Source of the DNA: Geodermatophilaceae bacterium
GTDB lineage: Bacteria; Actinomycetota; Actinomycetes; Mycobacteriales; Geodermatophilaceae
Length of the DNA: 14,040 bases
Assembly: GCA_013813215.1 (NCBI GenBank)
Contig: JACCSC010000404.1
Span: 1-14,040, forward strand
Direction of reading: 5' to 3'
Shown: positions 1 through 9,889 of the stretch, in pieces
Numbering within the stretch: position 1 is the first letter of the stretch
How the letters are laid out: each line of letters starts with the position of its first letter
Notes under the pieces: generated by a model
Databases searched by the model: none
Seen by the model: the letters and a program-made list of their open reading frames with translations, nothing else
Told to the model about the DNA's origin: nothing
Translations under genes and position numbers: made by a program

Positions 1-38
1 CAGCGTCCCGTCCATGTCGAACAGAACGGCGCGCAGCA

Positions 39-39
<1 letters not shown>
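1..39 (-). CDS. HAD-family hydrolase, N-terminus only
   Basis: This is the first 13 codons of a gene that runs off the left edge. They read MLRAVLFDMDGTL, which carries the HAD motif I signature DxDGT with the nucleophile Asp8 and the acid/base Asp10. HAD enzymes are mostly phosphatases or phosphomutases acting through an aspartyl-phosphate intermediate. The ATG shares one base with the metH TGA (TGATG), so the two genes are probably co-transcribed and translationally coupled. The substrate cannot be inferred from 13 residues; a beta-phosphoglucomutase-like or phosphoglycolate phosphatase-like enzyme are both possible. Confidence 0.8.
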
Positions 40-3575
<3,536 letters not shown>

Positions 3576-3581
3576 CGGCCG

Positions 3582-3587
3582 AGCCTA
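3582..3587 (-). promoter_or_regulatory. Predicted -10 box of metH
   Basis: TAGGCT reading on the minus strand, matching the actinobacterial TANNNT consensus. Six bases (CGGCCG) separate it from the metH ATG, which places the transcription start on or next to the A of the start codon. No clear -35 hexamer is seen. Confidence 0.6.
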
Positions 3588-3634
3588 CGACGGACCACGC
3601 GGCCGCTCAGCAGGGCGCGGGCGCGTCGCCGACG

Positions 3635-3640
3635 TAGGGT
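3635..3640 (+). promoter_or_regulatory. Predicted -10 box of the PAC2 gene
   Basis: TAGGGT followed by 7 bases and then the ATG at 3648, again predicting a leaderless transcript. It lies in the 72-base gap that also holds the divergent metH promoter; the two -10 boxes are about 47 bases apart, so their -35 regions face each other. Confidence 0.6.
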
Positions 3641-3647
3641 TGGCCAC

Positions 3648-4502
3648 ATGACGGAGTTCGAGTCGTTTCCCGAACTCGTCGACCCCGTCGTGGTCGGGGC
3701 GTTCGAGGGATGGAACGACGCCGGGGATGCGGCGAGCAGTGCCGTCGAACATCTGGAACTCATCTGGGACGCCCGGCCGCTGGCCGCGCTGGACCCCGAG
3801 GACTACTACGACTTCCAGGTCAACCGGCCGCTGGTGTCCCTCGTCGACGGCGTGAGCCGGCGGATCGAGTGGCCGACTACGCGATTGTCGGTCTGCCGGC
3901 CCCCGGACTCCGCGCGCGACGTCGTACTGCTGCGCGGGATCGAGCCCAACATGCGCTGGCGCGGCTTCTGCGAGGAGCTGGTGGAGCTGTGTCGCGAGCT
4001 GGGCGTGGAGAGTGTGGTCGTGCTCGGCGCGCTCTTGGCCGACACACCACACACCCGCCCGGTTCCGGTGACCGGCTCGTCGTACGACGCCGCCTCGGCC
4101 GAGCGCTACGGCCTGGAGGCCTCTCGCTACGAGGGCCCGACCGGGATGACCGGCGTGTTCCAGCAGGCGTGCGTGCAGGCCGGGCTGCCGGCGATCTCGT
4201 TCTGGGCCGCCGTACCGCACTACGTGTCGCAGCCGCCCTCGCCCAAGGCGACGTTGGCCCTGCTGCACCGCGTCGAGGAGGTTCTCGATGTGCCCGTGCC
4301 GCTCGGTGCGCTGCCCGAGCAGGCCGAGGAGTGGCAGACCCTGGTCGACGAGATGGCCGGTGAGGACGACGAGGTCACCGAGTACGTCCGCGCGCTGGAG
4401 GAACGCGACCCGGCAGGACAGCTCACGCAGACCAGCGGCGAGGTGATCGCCCGCGAGTTCGAGCGCTACCTGCGCCGGCGGGGCCCGGCCGGGCCTTCGT
4501 AG
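3648..4502 (+). CDS. PAC2-family protein (proteasome assembly chaperone-like)
   Basis: 284 aa protein of the PAC2 family, recalled as resembling M. tuberculosis Rv2125. Recognised by the N-terminal stretch VVVGAFEGWNDAGDAA, a central GVESVVVLGALLADTPHTRP segment, GPTGMTGVFQQ and a C-terminal acidic helical tail (about 225-284). Eukaryotic PAC2 proteins help assemble the 20S proteasome; the role of the actinobacterial versions is not settled, so any proteasome link is inference. The reading frame is open for about 2.4 kb upstream, but that is a shadow of metH. The ATG at 3648 is chosen because it starts the family-typical N-terminus and has a -10 box 7 bases upstream. The stop is followed without a gap by the DUF151 gene, suggesting an operon. 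Neighbouring metH is the same as in mycobacteria. Confidence 0.88.
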   Translation: MTEFESFPELVDPVVVGAFEGWNDAGDAASSAVEHLELIWDARPLAALDPEDYYDFQVNRPLVSLVDGVSRRIEWPTTRLSVCRPPDSARDVVLLRGIEPNMRWRGFCEELVELCRELGVESVVVLGALLADTPHTRPVPVTGSSYDAASAERYGLEASRYEGPTGMTGVFQQACVQAGLPAISFWAAVPHYVSQPPSPKATLALLHRVEEVLDVPVPLGALPEQAEEWQTLVDEMAGEDDEVTEYVRALEERDPAGQLTQTSGEVIAREFERYLRRRGPAGPS

Positions 4503-5006
4503 GTGCCGGTCATGCTGGCGATGCGCGTGCTGCGGGTGGTCGTGCACAACACCACCCGGCAACCGGTGCTGCTGCTCGGCGAGGTCGACGGTGAGCGGTG
4601 CGTACCGGTCTTCCTCCGCCAACCCCAGGCCGACGTCATCGCGAGCGGCCCGCGTAGCGACGGCGACCCGCTGCTGACCCAGGACCTCATCGGGCCGATC
4701 GTGCGCGGCCTCGGGCACCAGCTCGACGGCGTGCACCTCACCGAGCTGCGCGACGGCCTGTTCTCCGCTGACCTCGTGTTCGACGGAGGCACCCGCATCG
4801 CCGCCCGGCCCAGCGACGCGCTGGCCGTGGCCGTGCGCGACGGCGTACCGATCTTGATGGCGTCGGCCATCCTCGACGCCGTCGGCCAGCCGATCGCGGA
4901 CCTCTTCCCGCACGGCGGCGCCGCCCCACCCGACGAGCAGCTGCGCGAGTTCCGGGAGTTCGTCGACGACGTTTCTCCGGAGGACTTCCGGGATTCGCCG
5001 CCCTGA
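4503..5006 (+). CDS. Bifunctional nuclease family protein (DUF151/BFN)
   Basis: 167 aa, about the usual length for this single-domain family. The DUF151 domain covers about residues 7-140: QPVLLLGEVDGERCVPVFL, LTQDLIGPIVRGLG, LRDGLFSADLVF and ARPSDALAVAVR are typical blocks, and the end (FREFVDDVSPEDF) matches the family's usual tail. Plant members have been described as bifunctional DNase/RNase; bacterial function is unclear. Odd point: where most members read roughly IGxxEAxxI, this one reads LRQPQADVI, so the usual Glu is a Gln and the Gly is missing. The start is the GTG directly after the PAC2 TAG; an ATG at 4512 is an alternative. It is probably translated from the PAC2 mRNA. In mycobacteria the better-known homologue lies elsewhere, so this could be a specialised paralogue. 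Confidence 0.85.
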   Translation: MPVMLAMRVLRVVVHNTTRQPVLLLGEVDGERCVPVFLRQPQADVIASGPRSDGDPLLTQDLIGPIVRGLGHQLDGVHLTELRDGLFSADLVFDGGTRIAARPSDALAVAVRDGVPILMASAILDAVGQPIADLFPHGGAAPPDEQLREFREFVDDVSPEDFRDSPP

Positions 5007-5020
5007 CGGCCGGAAGCGTT

Positions 5021-5408
5021 TCAGCCGGAGCCGAAGATGCGCCGGGCGTCGCGAATGTCCTCGATGGCCCGGTCGAACAATCGGTCGTGCCATTCGGGAT
5101 TCTCGACGTCACCACTCCGGCCGCCACTGAAGCGCACCTCGGACTGCCCTGGCTCCCAGCCGAGGATCCGGAGGTGGATCTCGGCCAACGGCTCGCACTC
5201 GCATCGCTTGCTCGGCGAGCGCCCGCTGTTCGGGGGGCAAGGACTCCGCACTCAGCGGACTGAACGTGAACCAATCACCACTGCTGGGCACATCCACCTC
5301 CTCGAGGGGTGACAGGGCGATCCCCAGCAAGGAGTCAAGCAGGCCGCGGATGGGGCGGCTCCGCACGCTGCTGGAGTCGACGAAGGGCACGATGACCAAG
5401 AATTGCAT
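5021..5408 (-). pseudogene. Small unknown gene broken by a frameshift
   Basis: Two adjoining minus-strand frames together look like one protein of about 129 residues. The first part, from ATG 5408, begins MQFLVIVPFVDSS and runs to about LPPEQRALAEQAMR near 5204. The second part, in the +1 frame, continues CEPLAEIHLRILGWEPGQ and ends ENPEWHDRLFDRAIEDIRDA...GSG at 5021. Each half has coding-like composition (hydrophobic strand pattern, mostly G/C third positions) only in its own frame, so the switch lies at about 5185-5215, where TGCGAG is repeated in tandem. The arrangement implies one extra base or two missing bases. I do not recognise the family. It converges on the DUF151 gene with 14 bases between. 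It could be a pseudogene, a sequencing error or, less likely, programmed frameshifting. Third-position GC is a little lower than in neighbours, hinting at transfer. Confidence 0.5.
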
Positions 5409-5589
5409 GACCGACGGCGTTGCCGATCTGGACCACATCGCGGCCTGGCGCTCGGCTCTGGAGCGCTGCTGACCGACGGTGAACACGAGGGACGGCCGTT
5501 GCAGGCTGGGCAGCGACCTGGCAGGAGAACCTCGATCTCCATGACGTCGGGATCGGCCACAACGGATGCGCTGGCAGCCCCACGGCGCC

Positions 5590-5718
5590 ATGAACGCATC
5601 CCTTGTCCGCAGTTCGGCGGTTGTTGAAGGACTCCACCCGATCACGGCCTTGCAGGCAAAGACGGTCGTGGCCGACGCAAGGGTTGCCGTCCGAGCGTGG
5701 GTGACCGCCTACGAGTGA
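5590..5718 (+). CDS. Possible 42-residue small protein or gene remnant
   Basis: A short ATG-to-TGA frame beginning MNASLVRSSAVVEGLHPI and ending VAVRAWVTAYE. The second half would form an amphipathic helix, and third positions are moderately G/C rich, which is why it is listed. There is no clear Shine-Dalgarno sequence or -10 box before it, and it matches no family I know. It ends 35 bases before the vapB start. It may be the remnant of a larger gene or chance. Confidence 0.18.
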   Translation: MNASLVRSSAVVEGLHPITALQAKTVVADARVAVRAWVTAYE

Positions 5719-5740
5719 TCCGCTTCTGGGATCCTACTGG

Positions 5741-5746
5741 TAACGT
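5741..5746 (+). promoter_or_regulatory. Predicted -10 box of vapBC pair 1
   Basis: TAACGT (TANNNT type) followed by 7 bases and the GTG start of the AbrB-type antitoxin, predicting a leaderless mRNA. A short inverted repeat, GATCC (5717-5721) and GGATC (5729-5733), lies just upstream and could serve as an operator for autoregulation, though it is short. Confidence 0.5.
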
Positions 5747-5753
5747 CTTCCCA

Positions 5754-5990
5754 GTGAGAGCTACCGTAGATTCCGTCGGGCGGATCGTCGTACCGAAGGC
5801 CCTGCGCGATTCGCTGGGCCTGGTGCCTGGGTCGCGGGTGGACATCTCCCGTTATGGATCGGGGCTCCACCTGGTTCCCGCCGGACGCACGGCCCGGCTG
5901 GTCGAGGACTCCGGGGTCTTGGTCGTGGACGGCGAGACGGGGCTGGACGACGATGACCTCTTCGGTCTCATCGACGCGGGACGGCGGTGA
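5754..5990 (+). CDS. AbrB/MazE-type antitoxin (VapB)
   Basis: 78 aa antitoxin. Residues about 2-45 form a SpoVT-AbrB swapped-hairpin DNA-binding domain: ATVDSVGRIVVPKALRDSLGL followed by PGSRVDI is the classic signature. The C-terminal acidic tail (about 50-78, ETGLDDDDLFGLIDAG) is the expected toxin-binding segment. In such pairs the antitoxin neutralises the PIN ribonuclease and represses its own operon. The frame is open upstream, but GTG 5754 is chosen because the domain starts here and a -10 box sits 7 bases before it. It overlaps the toxin gene by four bases (GTGA), so translation is probably coupled. Confidence 0.87.
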   Translation: MRATVDSVGRIVVPKALRDSLGLVPGSRVDISRYGSGLHLVPAGRTARLVEDSGVLVVDGETGLDDDDLFGLIDAGRR

Positions 5991-6433
5991 CCCGTCCGCT
6001 GGCCGTGGACACCAGCGTGGCCGTTCCCCTCGTCGTGCGTACGCACGTGGCGCACCCGCAGGTGGTCAGGTGGTGGGGCGGGCGGGAAGTCAGCCTGAGT
6101 GGGCACGCCCTCGCGGAGACGTACTCCGTCCTCACCCGGCTTCCTGGCGATCTGCGGCTCGCGGCCCCCGATGCCGCACGGCTGATCGCGGCGCGATTCG
6201 CTCCGCCGCTTCTTCTCGGGCCGGAGACCGCTGGCCGACTTCCCGATCTACTCGCTCAGCAAGGCATCGCCGGCGGCGCAGTCTACGACGCGATGATCGC
6301 CCTGGCGGCGGTCGAGCATGATGCGATCCTCGCCACCCGGGACGCGCGCGCGAAGTCGACCTACGAGGCCGTCGGGGCCACGGTCGATGTGGTCGCGTCG
6401 TCGGACTCAGCGTCCGGCCAGGAGAGCCGCTAG
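5987..6433 (+). CDS. vapC: PIN-domain ribonuclease toxin (VapC)
   Basis: 148 aa VapC toxin, a Mg2+-dependent endoribonuclease; family members cut tRNA or rRNA, but the target here is unknown. The acidic active-site set is complete: Asp8 (VDTSVAV), Glu44 (HALAETYSVL), Asp101 (VYDAMIAL) and Asp119 (TRDAR). The GTG start overlaps the antitoxin TGA by four bases. It ends head-on with mshC: the two stop codons share the palindrome CTAG at 6430-6433, so there is no room for a separate terminator between them. Length is slightly above the usual 125-140 aa because of a Ser-rich tail. Confidence 0.9.
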   Translation: MTRPLAVDTSVAVPLVVRTHVAHPQVVRWWGGREVSLSGHALAETYSVLTRLPGDLRLAAPDAARLIAARFAPPLLLGPETAGRLPDLLAQQGIAGGAVYDAMIALAAVEHDAILATRDARAKSTYEAVGATVDVVASSDSASGQESR

Positions 6434-7665
6434 ACGGCGATGCCGAGGAGAGCGTCGAGGATGTCCTGGACCACGGGCGGCGCCGCCGGATCGTCGCCGC
6501 CCAGGGTCAGGGCGTCCTCGGCCCAGCGGTCGACCGCGGCGAGTGCCCCGACCGTGTCGAGGTCGTCGGCGAGCAGTCGGCGTACGCCGGCCAGCAGGTC
6601 CTCCGCCGGCGGGCCGGCGGGCGAGGCGACGGCGGCCCGCCAGCGGTCCAGTCGAGCCTGCGCCGCATCGAGCAGGTCGGCGGTCCACGACCGGTCGGCC
6701 CGGTAGTGACCGGACAGCAGCGCCGTACGGATCGCCATCGGGTCGACCCGGTCGCCGCGCAGCCGGGAAACGAACACCAGGTTGCCGCGGCTCTTGGACA
6801 TCTTCGAGCCGTCCAGCCCGATCATCCCGGCGTGCACGTAGTGCCGCGCGAAAGGCTCCTCCCCGGTCACCGATTCGGCGTGCACAGCGGACATCTCGTG
6901 GTGCGGGAAGGTCAGGTCCGAGCCCCCGCCCTGGACGTCGAAGGACATGCCGAGCCGGTCGAGTGCGATCGCGGTGCACTCGATGTGCCAGCCCGGACGA
7001 CCCGGACCGAGCGAGGACTCCCACGACGGCTCCCCCGGCCGGGCGCCGCGCCACAGGTGCGGATCGAGCCGGTTCCGCTTGCCCGCCCGATCGGGATCGC
7101 CACCGCGCTCGCCGAAGAACGCGAGCATGGCTTCGTGGGACAGGTTCGACTCGGAGCCGAAGCGTGGTGCGGTCGAGACGTCGAAGTAGATGTCGTCGCT
7201 GCCGTCGTCCAGGCGGTACGCCACGTCACCGGCCAGCAGCTTCTCGACCAGCGCCACGACCTCCGGGATGGATTCGACGGCGCCGATGTAGTCCCGCGGC
7301 GGCAGCACCCGCAGGGCCGTCATGTCCTCGCGGAACAGCGCCGTCTCGCGCATGCCGAGGACCATCCAGTCGTCCTGGTCTCGGAGGGCGCGCTCGAGCA
7401 GCGGGTCGTCGATGTCAGTGACGTTCTGGACGTAGTGGACGTCGTGCCCGGCGTCGCGCCAGACCCGGTTGACCAGATCGAAGGCCAGGTACGTCGCCGC
7501 GTGACCGAGGTGCGTGGCGTCGTACGGCGTGATCCCGCAGACGTACATCCGGGCCGTCGGTCCCGGCTCGGTCGGGCGGATCCGGCTGCTCGCCGTGTCG
7601 CGCAGCCGCAACGGCTGCCCTCGGCCAGGCAGTCGCGGGACGTCCGGTGCGGGCCACGACTGCAT
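6430..7665 (-). CDS. mshC: Cysteine:GlcN-Ins ligase MshC (mycothiol synthesis)
   Basis: 411 aa enzyme that joins L-cysteine to the amine of GlcN-inositol using ATP, the penultimate step of mycothiol synthesis in the cytosol. It is a cysteinyl-tRNA synthetase relative, shorter because it lacks the anticodon-binding end. Visible motifs: CGITPYDATHLGH (HIGH-type, His52-His55), KMSKS at 288-292, and zinc/cysteine-binding Cys43, Cys230 (GWHIECTA) and His255, matching positions known for mycobacterial MshC within one residue. TPYDATHLGH separates MshC from true CysS. The ATG start has a TAGGCT box 6 bases upstream, so it is probably transcribed on its own without a leader although it follows the kinase-like gene in the same direction. 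Confidence 0.97.
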   Translation of the reverse strand: MQSWPAPDVPRLPGRGQPLRLRDTASSRIRPTEPGPTARMYVCGITPYDATHLGHAATYLAFDLVNRVWRDAGHDVHYVQNVTDIDDPLLERALRDQDDWMVLGMRETALFREDMTALRVLPPRDYIGAVESIPEVVALVEKLLAGDVAYRLDDGSDDIYFDVSTAPRFGSESNLSHEAMLAFFGERGGDPDRAGKRNRLDPHLWRGARPGEPSWESSLGPGRPGWHIECTAIALDRLGMSFDVQGGGSDLTFPHHEMSAVHAESVTGEEPFARHYVHAGMIGLDGSKMSKSRGNLVFVSRLRGDRVDPMAIRTALLSGHYRADRSWTADLLDAAQARLDRWRAAVASPAGPPAEDLLAGVRRLLADDLDTVGALAAVDRWAEDALTLGGDDPAAPPVVQDILDALLGIAV

Positions 7666-7671
7666 CAGCCG

Positions 7672-7677
7672 AGCCTA
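7672..7677 (-). promoter_or_regulatory. Predicted -10 box of mshC
   Basis: TAGGCT on the minus strand, 6 bases before the mshC ATG. The sequence from the box through the start codon (TAGGCTCGGCTGATG) differs from that of metH in only one of 15 bases. It lies in the 55-base gap after the kinase-like gene. Confidence 0.6.
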
Positions 7678-7720
7678 ATCAGGGCCCGCTGACTAGAACG
7701 GGGGCTGAGCACCCGCCGCC

Positions 7721-8467
7721 TCAGAACGGCGGCCAAGGAACGGCCGGCCACTCCCCCGACGGTTCCGGGTGACAGCCCGAGCCCAGCAGCCGGTCCAGCC
7801 GCATCCGGGTGACCCGGACCTCGCGGCGGGTCAGGTGCTCGGCGAGCTGCGGCGCCAGGCAAGTTGCGAAGTCGGTGCGCAGTCCCCGCAGCGTTTCCAC
7901 AGTCGTGGCCGGCAACGACTTGCCGGCCCAGCGCCACAAGACGGTGCGCAGCTTGTCCTCGGCGGCGAAGCTCACCCCGTGGTCGACGCCGTACACCCGG
8001 CCGTCCGGCATCGGGATCAGGTGCCCGCCCTTGCGGTCGGCGTTGTTGATCACGGCATCGAAGACCGCCATCCGGCGCAGCGGCGCCAGATCCGCCCGGA
8101 TCAGCCGGGTCAGATCCACCTCGGGGTCGCCGTCGACCCACAGCTGGACCATCCCGGTCCCGAACGGCCCGTCGCGCAGGACCGTCGGCGGCACCACTTC
8201 CCAGCCGAGAGCCTCGGAGACCAGGTACGCCGACACCTCGCGGCCGGCCAGGGTGCCGTCCGGGAAGTCCCACAGCGGCCGTTCCCCGGCGACCGGCTTG
8301 TAGACGCAGGCGGCCTGTACGCCGTCCCCGGTGAGCGAGCAGAACAGGGTGGCGTTGCTCGCGTCGACCAGCCGGCCCTCGACCTCGATCCGCCCCGTCC
8401 GGAGCAGGGCGAGTACGTCGGCCAACTCAAGGTCGTGCGGGTCGGCCACCAGCGGGCCGGCGTCCAC
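7721..8467 (-). CDS. SCO1664-family kinase-like protein
   Basis: Actinobacterial protein with a PI3/4-kinase-like or HipA-like fold, recalled as related to Streptomyces SCO1664 and M. tuberculosis Rv2133c; substrate unknown. With the start at GTG 8467 it has 248 aa. Kinase-like features: VYKPVAGERPLWDFPDGT with the probable ATP lysine Lys57, a conserved Glu77 (AGRE), the catalytic loop NNADRKGGH at 141-149, and the metal-binding VYGVDHG with Asp162. All expected residues are present, so it is probably a working kinase. The start is uncertain: GTG 8566 would overlap the DUF3090 gene by 64 bases, GTG 8449 is also possible, and none has a clear Shine-Dalgarno site. It lies 35 bases after DUF3090, as in mycobacteria. 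Confidence 0.85.
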   Translation of the reverse strand: MDAGPLVADPHDLELADVLALLRTGRIEVEGRLVDASNATLFCSLTGDGVQAACVYKPVAGERPLWDFPDGTLAGREVSAYLVSEALGWEVVPPTVLRDGPFGTGMVQLWVDGDPEVDLTRLIRADLAPLRRMAVFDAVINNADRKGGHLIPMPDGRVYGVDHGVSFAAEDKLRTVLWRWAGKSLPATTVETLRGLRTDFATCLAPQLAEHLTRREVRVTRMRLDRLLGSGCHPEPSGEWPAVPWPPF

Positions 8468-8502
8468 CGGTTCGGGCTCGGCCGCCGGGCGGTCCGCGGC
8501 GG

Positions 8503-9123
8503 TCAGCGCCGGTATCCGTTCTGCCGCGGGCAGATGTGCCCTGACGGCTCCAGGGGCAGGGCACACAGCGGACAGGCCGGCCGCCCCGCGGAGACCACCC
8601 GGCGGGCGCGGGCGATGAAGGACCGGGCCGCATCCGGGGTGATCCGCACGCGCAAGGCGTCGGGCCCCTCCGGGGTGTCGGACAGGATGGCGTCCTCGTC
8701 CACCGGCTCCTCGCCGCCGGCCACCGCTTCGACCACGAGGGTGTCGGCTTCGGAGTCCCAGGCCAGGCCCATGGCCCCGACCCGGAACTCCTCCTCGACC
8801 GGCGCGGTCAGCGGTTCCAGATCCTCGACCGGTGCGGCCAGCTCGGCACCGGTGGTGAGCGCGGCGAGCACGTCGCGGGCGACCTGCTCCCGGGTGCGCT
8901 GCGGACCGGGTTGGGCCTCGGTACCGCTGTCGCGGGCGGCGACCTCGGTGAGCAACTCGTCCATCCGGTCGGCCAGCACGGCAACCTGGGTCTTCTCCAG
9001 GCTGACGCTCACGGTCCGGCCCTGGTGCGAGGCCTGCAGGAAGAACGTGCGCTCACCCGGCTGGCCCACCGTGCCGGCCACGAACCGCTCCGGCTTGTCG
9101 AAGAGGAAGACCTGTCGCGTCAT
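8503..9123 (-). CDS. DUF3090 family protein with C-terminal zinc knuckle
   Basis: 206 aa conserved actinobacterial protein, recalled as related to M. tuberculosis Rv2134c; function unknown. The N-terminus (MTRQVFLFDKPERFVAGTVG) and the segment RTFFLQASHQGRTVSVSLEK are family hallmarks. The middle is acidic. The last residues hold Cys184, Cys187, His196 and Cys198 in CPLCALPLEPSGHICPR, a likely zinc-binding site, ending RQNGYRR. The partner is probably the kinase-like product encoded 35 bases downstream, since the two genes travel together. A TAGGGT box 22 bases before the ATG could give it a promoter of its own with a short leader. Confidence 0.9.
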   Translation of the reverse strand: MTRQVFLFDKPERFVAGTVGQPGERTFFLQASHQGRTVSVSLEKTQVAVLADRMDELLTEVAARDSGTEAQPGPQRTREQVARDVLAALTTGAELAAPVEDLEPLTAPVEEEFRVGAMGLAWDSEADTLVVEAVAGGEEPVDEDAILSDTPEGPDALRVRITPDAARSFIARARRVVSAGRPACPLCALPLEPSGHICPRQNGYRR

Positions 9124-9145
9124 GACGTCCGCACCACGGGATCTG

Positions 9146-9151
9146 ACCCTA
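9146..9151 (-). promoter_or_regulatory. Possible -10 box before DUF3090
   Basis: TAGGGT on the minus strand, 22 bases before the DUF3090 ATG, in the 70-base gap after the phosphatase gene. It would give a leader of roughly 15 bases, unlike the leaderless promoters elsewhere in the window. Its far edge touches a GC-rich inverted repeat (9151-9165). Confidence 0.4.
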
Positions 9152-9165
9152 CGCGCGCAGCGCGT
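9151..9165. repeat. Short GC-rich inverted repeat
   Basis: ACGCGC, three bases, GCGCGT: a perfect 6-bp stem with a 3-base loop between the phosphatase stop and the DUF3090 -10 box. It could weaken read-through from upstream or bind a regulator. No T-run follows, so it is not a classical terminator. Confidence 0.3.
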
Positions 9166-9193
9166 GGAGACTCCCCAAGCGCAGCGCAGGCCG

Positions 9194-9889
9194 TCACGGC
9201 GTACCGCTGCCGCCGCCCACGACAGCGTCCGACGTACGTCGCCGCCGTCCGCGTCGGCGCTGCGGCACCAGGACGTCGACCGGGGAGCCGGTGTCGTTGA
9301 CCCGTACGACGAACGGCCGGGTGTCGGTGTAGGTCACGACGCTCAGCGAGCCGGGATCGACCACGATCCGCTGGAACTGGTCCAGATGCAGTCCCAGGGC
9401 ATCGGCCAGCACTGCCTTGATGACGTCGCCGTGGCTGCAGGCGAGCCAGACCGCGTCGGGGCCGAGCGTGCCGTTCCATTCCCGGACCGCGGCCACCGCC
9501 CGATGCTGCGTGTCGGCCAGGCCCTCACCCTCGGGGCCCGGGAACACCGCCGCCGAGGGGTGCTGCTGGACCACCTTCCACATCGGCTCCTTGGCCAGCT
9601 CCTTGAGCGGGCGACCGGTCCAGTCGCCGTACCGGCACTCCCCGAACCGGTCGTCGGTCTGAACCGGTACGCCGTCGCGCCCCGCGGCCACCGCCGCAGC
9701 GGTCTCCTGGCAGCGCTGCAGCGGACTGCTGAGCACCGCCGCGAGCGGCAGGACGCGAAGCCGATCGGCGACCGCCCGGGCCTGCTCGGCCCCCTTGTCG
9801 TCCAAGCCCACGCCCGGCGTCCACCCGGCGAGGACGCCGCCGGTATTGGCCGCGGTCCGGCCGTGTCGCAACAGCAGCAGGGTGGTCAC
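9194..9889 (-). CDS. Histidine phosphatase family protein
   Basis: 231 aa member of the phosphoglycerate mutase-like histidine phosphatases, recalled as close to M. tuberculosis Rv2135c. Catalytic set: LRHGRT with Arg8, the phospho-acceptor His9 and Gly10; Arg59 (SSPLQRC); Glu84 (FGECRYGDW); and His153 (ACSHGD). It should remove phosphate from an unidentified small molecule or protein. The C-terminus is a basic stretch (QRRRGRRRR, about 210-218) followed by a Gly/Ser tail that looks disordered. The frame is open upstream, but GTG 9889 is chosen because RHG falls at residue 8 and the GTG overlaps the uppP stop as GTGA, indicating coupled translation. Confidence 0.92.
   Translation of the reverse strand: MTTLLLLRHGRTAANTGGVLAGWTPGVGLDDKGAEQARAVADRLRVLPLAAVLSSPLQRCQETAAAVAAGRDGVPVQTDDRFGECRYGDWTGRPLKELAKEPMWKVVQQHPSAAVFPGPEGEGLADTQHRAVAAVREWNGTLGPDAVWLACSHGDVIKAVLADALGLHLDQFQRIVVDPGSLSVVTYTDTRPFVVRVNDTGSPVDVLVPQRRRGRRRRTSDAVVGGGSGTP

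Larger units (their letters stand above)
5409..5753. other. Stretch without a convincing gene
   Basis: About 345 bases between the broken minus-strand gene and the first vapBC pair. On the minus strand a fragment from ATG 5542 (MEIEVLLPGRCPACNGRPS, with a CPxC pair) followed by LVFTVGQQ in another frame could be the older N-terminus of the broken gene after further indels, but this is weak. On the plus strand there is a 42-codon ORF (listed separately). The last part carries the vapB promoter. No RNA gene, clear repeat or mobile element is seen. Confidence 0.5.

Noticed and set aside
5007..5030. CCGG-based inverted repeat between the DUF151 gene and the broken gene
   Set aside because: The stem is only about 4 bp and is expected by chance at this GC content.
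7705..7724. CTGAG...CTCAG inverted repeat after the kinase-like gene
   Set aside because: A 5-bp stem with a 10-base loop and no T-run; not distinguishable from chance.
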